A stretch of DNA of 33,102 nucleotides. It comes from Chloroflexota bacterium. Its GTDB lineage: Bacteria; Chloroflexota; Anaerolineae; B4-G1. The notes under the pieces are model-generated. The model searched no databases and was not told the origin of the DNA. It worked only from the letters and a program-made list of their open reading frames with translations. The stretch lies in assembly GCA_011048615.1 (NCBI GenBank), contig DSDT01000374.1, positions 1-33,102 of the forward strand. Direction: 5' to 3'. Below are positions 26,019 to 33,102 of this stretch, in pieces. How positions within the stretch are numbered: the stretch's first letter is position 1; each line of letters begins with the position of its first letter. Position numbers and translations under genes: made by a program.

Positions 26019-27341
26019 GTGAAACTGGATTACAAGAAAACGTTTTTGATCGGCTTTGGATTCTTTGGCATCAGTGTGTTGTGGACGATGTATAACGCCT
26101 ACGTACCCATCTATTTGCAGGCGGGCAATCCGGGCTTTGACGCTCCCGACGAGGTAGGCTTTGGCCTGCGGGCCGGGCTGACCGGAGTGATTATGACGCT
26201 GGACAACGTGGCGGCTTTCTTTCTCCTGCCGCTGATCGGCGTGTGGTCCGACCGGGTGTGGACCCGCTTTGGCCGCCGCATGCCGTTCATCCTGGCGTTG
26301 GCCCCCATCGCCATCCTGGCCTTTGTCCTGATTCCCGTGGCCGTCCAAATGATCCCCCCCGAGTTGAACGGGCAGACGGATCAACTGGTGACGCCGCTGG
26401 CGCTGTTCATGGTCGCTGTGGGCCTCTTTTTGCTGGCGATGGCCTGTTTCCGTACCCCGGTCATCGCGCTGATGCCGGATCTGACTCCCAGCCCACTCCG
26501 TTCCCAGGCGAACGGGGTGATCAACATGATGGGCGGCATTGGCACCCTGATGGCGACTCTGGGGAGCGGCTTTCTGTACAGCATGGGGCGGATGGTTCCC
26601 TTTCTCTTTGGCGCTGTGTTGATGGCGGCCGCCGTGCTGATGCTGTACTTTTTCGTCCAAGAGCGGCGGGATGTCGAGATCGAGGCGCGGGAGGACGAGG
26701 GGTTAGGGGGGCTGCGGGGCGTCCAACGGGTCTCGCCGGAGGCCCGCCGCAGTCTGGCCTTCCTGATGAGCGCCATCTTTTGCTGGTTCGTTGGCTACAA
26801 CGTGGTAGAGACCTTTCTCTCTTCCTACGGTGTGAGCGAGCTGGGCATGTCCACTGGGCGTGCGCCGCTGCTGATGGGTGTGGCGTCGCTGGCCTTCCTG
26901 GCCTTTGCGGTTCCGGCCGGCTATGTCGCGGCGCGCTTCGGGCGGCGGCGCACGATCATCTCTGGCCTGGCGATCTTTGCCTTGCTGCTGACGGCCAACT
27001 TTTTCCTCCGCAGTGGGACCCTGATCTGGCCCATTATGGCGATTGGCGGTGTGGGCTGGGCGCTGGTCAACATCAACTCGCTGCCCATGGTGGTGGATAT
27101 TTCCGCCTCCGACGCCGACCTGGGCACCTACACCGGGCTGTACTATATCGCCTCCCAGTTTGCGGCCGTGGTTGGGCCCATCGTCAATGGCTACATCGTC
27201 GAGTGGGGCGGCAACGATTACAATCTGATATTTGTCGTGACGCCGGCCTTTTTCCTGCTGGCGATCCTGTGCATGCTGGGTGTGACGAAAGGAGAGGCAA
27301 AGGGAGCGGACAGTGAGTATTGGATGATCCAGTCCGCTTGA
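26019..27341 (+). CDS. MFS transporter (sugar/sucrose-permease-like)
   Basis: VKLDYKKTFLIGFGFFGISVLWTMYNAYVPIYLQ...GVWSDRVWTRFGRRMPFIL; GTG 26019 after AAGGAGG. The ORF track's longer 25746 start is an upstream read-in. Confidence 0.9.
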   Translation: MKLDYKKTFLIGFGFFGISVLWTMYNAYVPIYLQAGNPGFDAPDEVGFGLRAGLTGVIMTLDNVAAFFLLPLIGVWSDRVWTRFGRRMPFILALAPIAILAFVLIPVAVQMIPPELNGQTDQLVTPLALFMVAVGLFLLAMACFRTPVIALMPDLTPSPLRSQANGVINMMGGIGTLMATLGSGFLYSMGRMVPFLFGAVLMAAAVLMLYFFVQERRDVEIEAREDEGLGGLRGVQRVSPEARRSLAFLMSAIFCWFVGYNVVETFLSSYGVSELGMSTGRAPLLMGVASLAFLAFAVPAGYVAARFGRRRTIISGLAIFALLLTANFFLRSGTLIWPIMAIGGVGWALVNINSLPMVVDISASDADLGTYTGLYYIASQFAAVVGPIVNGYIVEWGGNDYNLIFVVTPAFFLLAILCMLGVTKGEAKGADSEYWMIQSA

Positions 27342-27352
27342 GCGTTTAGCAA

Positions 27353-27388
27353 GCGAGCCTCGCTCATTCCCGAGCGAGGCCCGCTTTT
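27353..27388 (+). terminator. Intrinsic terminator after the MFS gene
   Basis: GCGAGCCTCGCTC-ATTCCC-GAGCGAGGCCCGC followed by TTTT (one stem mismatch). Confidence 0.8.
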
Positions 27389-27568
27389 GTGTCCATCGTC
27401 GCCCTCTCGTGTCCGGCGTTTTATCTCGTACTGGCTCCCGCTGTGCCCAGACCCTAAACGATGGGTCTACTGCCGCTGCCGGTGTGGAGGCCGGACGTGT
27501 GGGTAGGAAACGGCCGCGGGATGAGGGGAACTCGGCATCTTCCTACTTTGACAATGGCACATTAGCGT

Positions 27569-27687
27569 CAGCAATTCCCGTTTTAGCATCGCCGTCACAC
27601 ATTTGACGTTCGTAGTGGCGACTTTAGTCGCTTCTATTGCGCAAACAGCGAAAGTCGCTACTACGAACTCCATAACGGGAATTGCTG
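27569..27687. mobile_element. Nested 119-bp MITE-like insertion with 14-bp perfect TIRs and a 9-bp target-site duplication
   Basis: CAGCAATTCCCGTT (27569-27582) / AACGGGAATTGCTG (27674-27687); flanked by CATTAGCGT at 27560-27568 and 27688-27696. Confidence 0.88.
27608..27668. repeat. Inner palindrome of the nested MITE
   Basis: GTTCGTAGTGGCGACTTT (27608-27625) / AAAGTCGCTACTACGAAC (27651-27668), 17 of 18 paired. Confidence 0.9.
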
Positions 27688-27719
27688 CATTAGCGTAAAA
27701 CCGCGCTTGTGGCGCAAAC

Positions 27720-27838
27720 GCCCGGCGATAAAGTCGCCGGGCTACGGAGCAGCGCCCGATTCATCGGGCTTAGGAGCCCCGTTCACGGGGCGAAAGCTCT
27801 GTAGCCGGGGCACTTTATGCCCTGGCGGGCCTTGCCCG
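27720..27838. repeat. Array of five adjacent short hairpins inside copy 1
   Basis: GCCCGGCGA-TAAAG-TCGCCGGGC (27720-27742); GCCCGAT-TC-ATCGGGC (27754-27769); GCCCCGT-TC-ACGGGGC (27776-27791); GCCGGGGCA-CTTTA-TGCCCTGGC (27804-27826); CGGGC-CTT-GCCCG (27826-27838). Confidence 0.9.
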
Positions 27839-28136
27839 GGAACTAGGCCGCCAAAGGTAGAATGTGCCATTGTCAAGCTACGGTCATTCCAGTGGCGGAG
27901 CTTTTGCCAACTCGCGCGTTATCTGGTAAAGTATGGGAGCGAGTTAGCAAGGGTCGGCCGTGGAGTTCTGGCGGCGGTCGGTATTCGGTAGGTGGATTTC
28001 GTACCCATGGTAGAGTTGAGAATCCGTCCTACATGTGGAGGGTATCGTCTGCGGCTGGGCTTGACTGGGGAGCATCCCCGTCGGCGCAGGGGGAGAAACC
28101 GGTGTAATTGGGCGTATCTTGTATTTGGAGGGTTCC

Positions 28137-28850
28137 GTGTCTGAGACTGAAAATCAAAGGGAGAATAACGACAGTTGGAAACAGCATTTCAAACAGGGTA
28201 TGATGCACGGGAACGTTGGAAGCACGGACCAAGCGATGGCGAGTTTTCGCCAGGCTATCGAGTTGGCGCCGGATGAGCCGTATCCCCATTACGAACTGGG
28301 GTACACGCTGTTCCGCCAGGGGCAGTACGAGGAGGCGCTTCACGAGCTGCGGACTACCGACGCGCTCTCTCCCGGTTTTTTCCAAGTTCAGACCGAAATC
28401 TACCTGTGCGAGTGCATGGCAGCCGGCAAGGTCGGCCTCGATGGGCTGGAAGTGCTGCGGATGCTCAAACAATTGGCAGACCTCGGCGTGGCTCAGAGCG
28501 AGGAGGCGGTCGCCCTCAGTCGTCGCGCCGTCGAGTTGGCGCCCTCCTGTGCGCTGGGTTACCTGCACCTCGGTCAGGCGCTGTGGGAGACCAACCCCCC
28601 CATCGCCGAAAAGGCGCTGCTCCACTGCCTCAAACTGCAGCCCGACGACACGACGGTCATCAACGCCAAGATGTACTTGGGAATGATTCGGCAGGCCAAG
28701 GGCGAGTTGGACGCGGCTCGCCAAATCTGGCAGGTGGTAGTGGACGAGTACGAGGGGAATCCCCATGTCAAGATGTGCCAGGTGCTGCTATCCAGGCACG
28801 AACCCACCACCTCTCAGGGCGAGGAGAAGGCGAGCAGCAGCAATGGGTGA
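28137..28850 (+). CDS. Tetratricopeptide repeat protein
   Basis: ASFRQAIELAPDEPYPHYELGYTLFRQGQYEEALHELR and SRRAVELAPSCALGYLHLGQALWE TPR units; GTG 28137 after GGAGGG. Confidence 0.85.
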   Translation: MSETENQRENNDSWKQHFKQGMMHGNVGSTDQAMASFRQAIELAPDEPYPHYELGYTLFRQGQYEEALHELRTTDALSPGFFQVQTEIYLCECMAAGKVGLDGLEVLRMLKQLADLGVAQSEEAVALSRRAVELAPSCALGYLHLGQALWETNPPIAEKALLHCLKLQPDDTTVINAKMYLGMIRQAKGELDAARQIWQVVVDEYEGNPHVKMCQVLLSRHEPTTSQGEEKASSSNG

Positions 28851-29136
28851 GAATATCCTGATTGACGTCAGCGGGTGGGTCGGCGTCGTGGCGCTGCTCC
28901 TAGCCTATGTCCTGGTCTCGACGAGGAAAATCGAGGGGGATTCGAGCTCCTATCAACTGCTGAACGCCGTCGGCAGTGGTTTGCTGATCCTCAATTCCTA
29001 TTACTACGGCGCATACCCATCGGTAGCGGTCAACGTCGTGTGGATCGGCATCGCCGTCTATACCATGATGCGGGTCAGGTCCAAGACCAGGTCCGGGTCA
29101 GGGACGGGATGCGCTGGCGGCCCGGTAGAGGAATAA
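28843..29136 (+). CDS. CBU_0592-like small membrane protein
   Basis: IDVSGWVGVVALLLAYVLVSTRKIEGDSSSYQLLNAVGSGLLILNSYYYGAYPSVAVNVVWIGIAVY; overlaps the TPR gene end. Confidence 0.8.
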   Translation: MGENILIDVSGWVGVVALLLAYVLVSTRKIEGDSSSYQLLNAVGSGLLILNSYYYGAYPSVAVNVVWIGIAVYTMMRVRSKTRSGSGTGCAGGPVEE

Positions 29137-29137
29137 A

Positions 29138-29175
29138 AAACACCGCAGGGTCTGCGGAGCAACCCTGCGGTGTTT
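29138..29175 (-). terminator. Hairpin terminator, oriented for the minus-strand csp-RRM operon
   Basis: AAACACCGCAGGGT (29138-29151) / ACCCTGCGGTGTTT (29162-29175), perfect 14 bp; minus-strand continuation is TTT-ATTC. Confidence 0.85.
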
Positions 29176-29195
29176 GCGGTTAGAGTGGATTGACT

Positions 29196-29492
29196 CTACC
29201 AGCGACGACGACGTCCGCCGCTGCCACCGCCACCCCGGTCGTCCCTTCTTGGCCGCGCTTCGGCTACCTTGATGGGTCGTCCATCTACATCTCGACCGTC
29301 GAGTTGGCTAATGGCCTCTTGAGCGGCATCATCTTCTGACAGCTCGACGAACGCAAAGCCCTTGGACCGTCCCGTCATCCGATCTGTGATGAGGTTCACG
29401 GATAGCACGTTTCCGATTTCCTCAAAGAGTTCAGACAGTGTGGCCTCGGTTGTCGCGTAATTGAGATTACCGACATATAGTTTCTTTGCCAT
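29196..29492 (-). CDS. RRM-domain RNA-binding protein with Gly/Arg-rich tail
   Basis: KKLYVGNLNYATTEATLSELFEEIG (RNP2) and RSKGFAFVEL (RNP1), tail RRDDRGGGGSGGRRRRW. Confidence 0.95.
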   Translation of the reverse strand: MAKKLYVGNLNYATTEATLSELFEEIGNVLSVNLITDRMTGRSKGFAFVELSEDDAAQEAISQLDGRDVDGRPIKVAEARPRRDDRGGGGSGGRRRRW

Positions 29493-29529
29493 GTTTTCTC
29501 CAAGTGCGGTTGCAGCCGCACAAATCTGC

Positions 29530-29739
29530 CTACAGAACCCTCACATGGACGGCCTGCAGTCCCTTGGGACCTTGTTCAACGCTGAATTCGACGCTCTGTT
29601 CCTCGCGTAATGAACGGAATCCCTCTCCCTCGATGGCCGAATAGTGGACGAATACGTCCTCTTTACCCTCGCGGGAGATAAACCCGTATCCCTTTGCATC
29701 ATTGAACCACTTGACGGTTCCGATTTCCCTTTCACTCAC
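29530..29739 (-). CDS. Cold-shock (CspA-family) protein
   Basis: [30 protein letters not shown], 69 aa, canonical CSD RNP motifs. Confidence 0.97.
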   Translation of the reverse strand: MSEREIGTVKWFNDAKGYGFISREGKEDVFVHYSAIEGEGFRSLREEQSVEFSVEQGPKGLQAVHVRVL

Positions 29740-29770
29740 CTTACTTTACTCCTTAACTTTACATGATTCT

Positions 29771-29859
29771 GGACAAAGTAGCACAGGCAGAACAAAAAAA
29801 CTGCTCAATCTCCGCAAGCTTGGACAGTTTTTGTTATACAGCCAAAACTTACTTTGTCC
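29771..29859 (-). promoter_or_regulatory. Nested long-range hairpin in the presumed 5' UTR of csp
   Basis: Outer GGACAAAGTA (29771-29780) / TACTTTGTCC (29850-29859); inner AACAAAAAAACTG (29791-29803) / CAGTTTTTGTT (29825-29835). Confidence 0.65.
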
Positions 29860-29869
29860 TAACGCTGAT

Positions 29870-29898
29870 ATTCTACCATACCTTGGCAGAACCGCCAA
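29870..29898 (-). promoter_or_regulatory. Candidate sigma70 promoter for csp-RRM
   Basis: Minus strand TTGGCG (29898-29893) - 17 nt - TAGAAT (29875-29870), just upstream of the nested hairpin. Confidence 0.55.
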
Positions 29899-29910
29899 AT
29901 GGGATGGGAT

Positions 29911-29939
29911 TTGAAGTTTCACGGGATTTGTGCTATCAT
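29911..29939 (+). promoter_or_regulatory. Candidate sigma70 promoter for the HD hydrolase
   Basis: TTGAAG (29911-29916) - 17 nt - TATCAT (29934-29939). Confidence 0.5.
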
Positions 29940-30091
29940 CCCCCATGTGGACGTGAGGGGCGACCAACCCATCATCTTTATGCCATACGGTTCAATCAGG
30001 ATTTCGAGGGATAGATCAGGCAGATTGGCGATCCGTACTATGGTGCTTGACCGGATTGATCTTCTTGCCCGGTCGAAAGAGAGTCGACGAG

Positions 30092-30697
30092 ATGCCAGAA
30101 TACGTTGACCAGGCCAAGCTCACGGCGCGGTTCGAGCAGGCCCTGATATATGCCACTCGCCTCCACGCCCGGCAGGTTAGGAAAGCATCTCAAGTGCCGT
30201 ATATTGTACATTTGCTCAGTACGGCTGCCCTCGTGGTCGAAGATGGGGGCGACGAGGACGAGGCTATCGCGGCTCTGTTACACGATGCCATCGAGGATCA
30301 GGGAGGGGACGAGATTCGCCAAGAGATTCGCTGTCGGTTTGGCGACCGGGTGAGGGCTATCGTGGATGGCTGTACCGATGCGGATGTGCAGCCGAAACCA
30401 CCCTGGCGCGAGCGGAAAGAGAGGTTTCTTGCCTCGTTGGTCCATGCCTCGACCGAAGTGCGTCGTGTGACGGCCGCCGACAAACTTCACAACGTCCGAT
30501 CCATTCTCCTGGAATTCCGGGAGCATGGGGATGCCATTTGGCCGCGCTTCAACGGTGGCAAGAAAGGCACCCTCTGGTACTATCGTGCGGTGGTCCGGGC
30601 GCTTCAAACTGTTGAAGCCCGGGAGGAGACGCGCACTCAACTGGTTGGGGAACTGGATCGGGCTGTCACAGAACTGGAAACTCTGATCCGGAGTTAA
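30092..30697 (+). CDS. HD-domain hydrolase (SpoT/MESH1-like ppGpp hydrolase family)
   Basis: ALIYATRLHARQVRKASQVPYIVHLLSTAALV, AIAALLHDAIEDQGG (HD), AADKLHNVRSIL; ATG at 30092 (the ORF track starts at 30047). Confidence 0.85.
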   Translation: MPEYVDQAKLTARFEQALIYATRLHARQVRKASQVPYIVHLLSTAALVVEDGGDEDEAIAALLHDAIEDQGGDEIRQEIRCRFGDRVRAIVDGCTDADVQPKPPWRERKERFLASLVHASTEVRRVTAADKLHNVRSILLEFREHGDAIWPRFNGGKKGTLWYYRAVVRALQTVEAREETRTQLVGELDRAVTELETLIRS

Positions 30698-30754
30698 TAA
30701 TCGCCGGTTCGATCCCAGATCAGGACTAATAATCAAACCGAGGAGGAGCAGCAC

Positions 30755-32272
30755 ATGGACGTACACGTCATCCCTGGAGTCATTCAGGAGAGCGATGCCG
30801 ACGCTATTGTCGTCAATCTGTTCGAGGATGTGCAGCATCCCGGCGGCGCCACTGGGGCTGTCGATGCCGCGTTGAACGGTGCGATTGACGAGTTGATCGC
30901 CAGCGGTGATTTCACTGGCCAGGTCGGACAGGTGGCCGTGTTGTATCCCCGGGGTGCGATCCCGGCCCGGCGTGTCATCCTGGTGGGGCTCGGGCCGCGG
31001 GCCGAGTTCTACGCCGACCCGGCCGAGGGGGTGCGCCGTGCGGCGGCCAGCGCCATCCAAAAAGCACGCGACCTCGAGACCAAGCGTGTGGTCAGCATTC
31101 TCCACGGCGCTGGGGCCGGCGGTCTTTCTGTCGAGGATGCGGCCCGGGCTGTTGTAGAGGGAAGCTTGCTAGGGTTGTACGAGTATCAAGGTCAAAAGAC
31201 CGAGGCCCATTCCAAGGAACCGCCCCAGGTTTTGGAGCTGGTGATTTTCGGTGAGGAGGACGTACCCGCCGCTCAGCAGGGTGTGGAGAGAGGGTGCGTC
31301 ATCGCCCAAAGCGTCGCTCTGACGCGCGATCTGGTCAATCTGCCGCCCAACATCTGCACCCCGGCCTACCTGGCCCAGACCGCCGCCGAGGTGGCCGCCG
31401 AGGTGGGGCTGGACGTTCGTGTGCTGGACCGCGAGCAGATGGAAGCCCTGAACATGGGCGCGCTGTTGGCCGTGGCCCAGGGCAGCGATGCGCCTCCCAA
31501 GTTCATCATCCTGGAGCACAACGCCGACCGCTCCGACGAATTGGATACCCTCGTGCTGGTCGGTAAGGGGATTACCTTCGATACGGGGGGGTACAGCCTC
31601 AAGGGCCATGAAGGGATGGCCACGATGAAGACCGATATGGCCGGCGCGGCAGTCGTCATCGGTGCACTGCGGGCCATTGGAATGCTCGATCTGCCTCTGC
31701 ACGTGGTTGGCCTGACCCCGGCTTCCGATAACATGATCAGTGGTCGGGCCTACCGTCCCCAAGAAGTCGTCACTGCCAGCAACGGCGCTACCATCGAGAT
31801 CAAATCTACCGATGCCGAGGGGCGCATGCTCCTGGCCGACGCCCTGGTCTATGCCCGGCGGTTCGAACCGACTGCAGTGGTGGACATTGCCACGCTGACC
31901 GGCGCGTGTGTCGTCGCCCTGGGCAAGGGGATTGCGGCGGGTCTCTTTAGCACTGACGACGCACTGCGAGACGCTCTCCTGGGTGCCAGCAAGGCTACGG
32001 CCGAAAAGCTCTGGCCTCTGCCCCTGTTTCCCGAATACAAGAAGCGGCTCGAATCCCAAACGGCGGACCTGCGGAACAGTGCCGACCGAATGGACGGAGT
32101 GGGAACCTCGGCCACGTTCCTCAAGCAGTTCGTGGATTATCCGGCCTGGGCCCACGTGGATATGGCAGGGATGGCCTATGGCATCAAGGGCATTCCGTAC
32201 ATCCCAGAAAAGAGCAGCACTGGCTTTGGCGTGCGCCTGTTCGTCGAGTTGGCGCGGCGCTGGAAGCGTTGA
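30755..32272 (+). CDS. pepA: Leucyl aminopeptidase (M17)
   Basis: VGKGITFDTGGYSLKGHEGMATMKTDMAGAA and STDAEGRMLLADALVYA, the M17 metal/active-site signatures. Confidence 0.95.
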   Translation: MDVHVIPGVIQESDADAIVVNLFEDVQHPGGATGAVDAALNGAIDELIASGDFTGQVGQVAVLYPRGAIPARRVILVGLGPRAEFYADPAEGVRRAAASAIQKARDLETKRVVSILHGAGAGGLSVEDAARAVVEGSLLGLYEYQGQKTEAHSKEPPQVLELVIFGEEDVPAAQQGVERGCVIAQSVALTRDLVNLPPNICTPAYLAQTAAEVAAEVGLDVRVLDREQMEALNMGALLAVAQGSDAPPKFIILEHNADRSDELDTLVLVGKGITFDTGGYSLKGHEGMATMKTDMAGAAVVIGALRAIGMLDLPLHVVGLTPASDNMISGRAYRPQEVVTASNGATIEIKSTDAEGRMLLADALVYARRFEPTAVVDIATLTGACVVALGKGIAAGLFSTDDALRDALLGASKATAEKLWPLPLFPEYKKRLESQTADLRNSADRMDGVGTSATFLKQFVDYPAWAHVDMAGMAYGIKGIPYIPEKSSTGFGVRLFVELARRWKR

Positions 32273-32325
32273 CTCGTGCGAGTCTGTCCCGTCAGATCAG
32301 CGGTTCTCTTGCCTGGGCTGATTAT

Positions 32326-32449
32326 CTTGACAATGTCAGATTAGAAAACAGGACACGGATTTTCGCGGATGCATACAGATACCTGTGATTCTTATCCGTG
32401 AAAATCCGTGTCCGAAACATTGTTTGCACTGAAATGTGATATTGTCAAG
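32326..32449. mobile_element. MITE-like element, copy 2: TIRs CTTGACAATGTCAGATT / AATGTGATATTGTCAAG with TTAT direct repeats
   Basis: TIRs 15 of 17 matching (CTTGACAAT perfect); 4-bp flanks TTAT 32322-32325 and 32450-32453; related to copy 1 in both ends. Confidence 0.72.
32351..32413. repeat. Inner palindrome of copy 2
   Basis: GGACACGGATTTTCGCGGAT (32351-32370) / ATCCGTGAAAATCCGTGTCC (32394-32413), 19 of 20 paired. Confidence 0.9.
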
Positions 32450-32465
32450 TTATCCTGGGGCGGGT

Positions 32466-33102
32466 CTAGTCCGGCCGGTCAGGGTAAAAGTCTACGACTG
32501 TCTGTTCTCCGACGAAGGATAGCGCGGCCGCCCGTCCCCTTACAGCTTCGAGCACGAGATTTGTGCCGGTAGTCTGGGCCACTGTTTGGCTCAGCATCTC
32601 GAGGGGCAGGGCCAGGCCGATGACAGTGCGAGACTCCCCTATGCGGAAGCGGGGGACGCCGGGACCATCTACCCATTGCCCCTGGTTGGAATCCCAGACC
32701 AGGAAGTAAGGGGCATACTCGGCCTGAACTGGGTTGTACAGCACGCCGATGATGACGTCGTCCCCCAGGTCGGGATTGATGCGGGCCGAGTTGACAGGAC
32801 GCCCAGTGGCCGTGTTGCCATCCAGGTCGAGGGCAAAGAGCCAATCTGTGTAGGCGGGGGGATCGGGGATGGGGGCGTACAGGGTCATCCATAGCAGGAT
32901 CTCGCCCTCGGCTGCCCATCCGGCCAGTTCCTCTGGCACTCCCAAAGTGGGCAACAAGTTGATCTGTAGGTTCGGTTCCACGTTGGCGGTGCGAATATCT
33001 ATGCTGCCGGGAGCCCCCTCGACGGGAGCTCCGGTGTCATAGAGGCCCACGTCGCCCTGGCGGTCGGTGGGCAGAGGGGTGGGAGTGGGCGAGGGGATAG
33101 GA
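32466..33102 (-). CDS. Hypothetical secreted/surface protein, N-terminus truncated by window edge
   Basis: Frame stays open to the window end upstream of the listed start (PIPSPTPTPLPTDRQGDVGLYDTG...), with a Pro/Thr-rich linker typical of exported proteins. Confidence 0.65.
   Translation of the reverse strand, partial: PIPSPTPTPLPTDRQGDVGLYDTGAPVEGAPGSIDIRTANVEPNLQINLLPTLGVPEELAGWAAEGEILLWMTLYAPIPDPPAYTDWLFALDLDGNTATGRPVNSARINPDLGDDVIIGVLYNPVQAEYAPYFLVWDSNQGQWVDGPGVPRFRIGESRTVIGLALPLEMLSQTVAQTTGTNLVLEAVRGRAAALSFVGEQTVVDFYPDRPD

Larger units (their letters stand above)
27547..27877. mobile_element. MITE-like element, copy 1: TIRs (T)TTGACAATGGCACATT / AATGTGCCATTGTCAA(G) with CTAC direct repeats
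   Basis: 16-bp perfect inverted repeat 27548-27563 / 27861-27876; 4-bp flanking repeats CTAC 27543-27546 and 27878-27881 (TIR counted with one extra base each side); no plausible ORF inside. Confidence 0.75.

Noticed and set aside
27409-27606. 65-aa ORF treated as a gene.
   Set aside because: Runs through the left TIR of copy 1 and into the nested MITE; at most a remnant (discussed as a finding).
27707-27991. 94-aa ORF across the hairpin array.
   Set aside because: Lies over palindromic non-coding repeats; composition dictated by the hairpins.
28072-28101. GCATCCCCGTCGGCGCAGGGGGAGAAACCG resembles a type I-E CRISPR repeat.
   Set aside because: Single copy; no second repeat at about 61-bp spacing, no spacers and no cas genes in the window.
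30706-30716. GGTTCGATCCC looks like a tRNA T-arm.
   Set aside because: No acceptor, D or anticodon arms at the right spacing; chance match upstream of pepA.

Overview
GC-rich bacterial window, most like a Chloroflexota/Anaerolineae-type chromosome (taxonomy is inference). All products are recognised from protein motifs only; no database search was run. In order it contains: the tail of a roadblock/LC7 protein, a V4R protein and a REC + degenerate-GGDEF regulator; a Dpm1-type glycosyltransferase overlapping a 1405-aa YfhO-like/flippase fusion; an MBL-fold hydrolase and a large multi-PAS hybrid histidine kinase on the minus strand; a consensus promoter, T-box leader and valS; a five-gene operon resembling a biotin-dependent transcarboxylase (12S-like, 4-TM protein, cupin, 5S-like, 1.3S-like biotin carrier) with no biotin carboxylase; a peptide-type ABC binding protein and two permeases with no ATPase, followed by a class I aldolase; a DUF3795 protein; an MDR dehydrogenase; a REC-GAF histidine kinase; an MFS transporter; a TPR protein; a CBU_0592-like membrane protein; a csp-RRM cold-shock-type operon with a nested-hairpin leader; an HD hydrolase; leucyl aminopeptidase; and a truncated hypothetical protein. 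The strongest unexplained signal is a family of small non-coding palindromic elements. Two copies (27547-27877 and 32326-32449) share TIRs of the form CTTGACAATGNCACATT, are flanked by 4-bp direct repeats (CTAC and TTAT) and carry different hairpin interiors. The first copy is itself interrupted by a second MITE-like element with 14-bp perfect TIRs and a perfect 9-bp target duplication.
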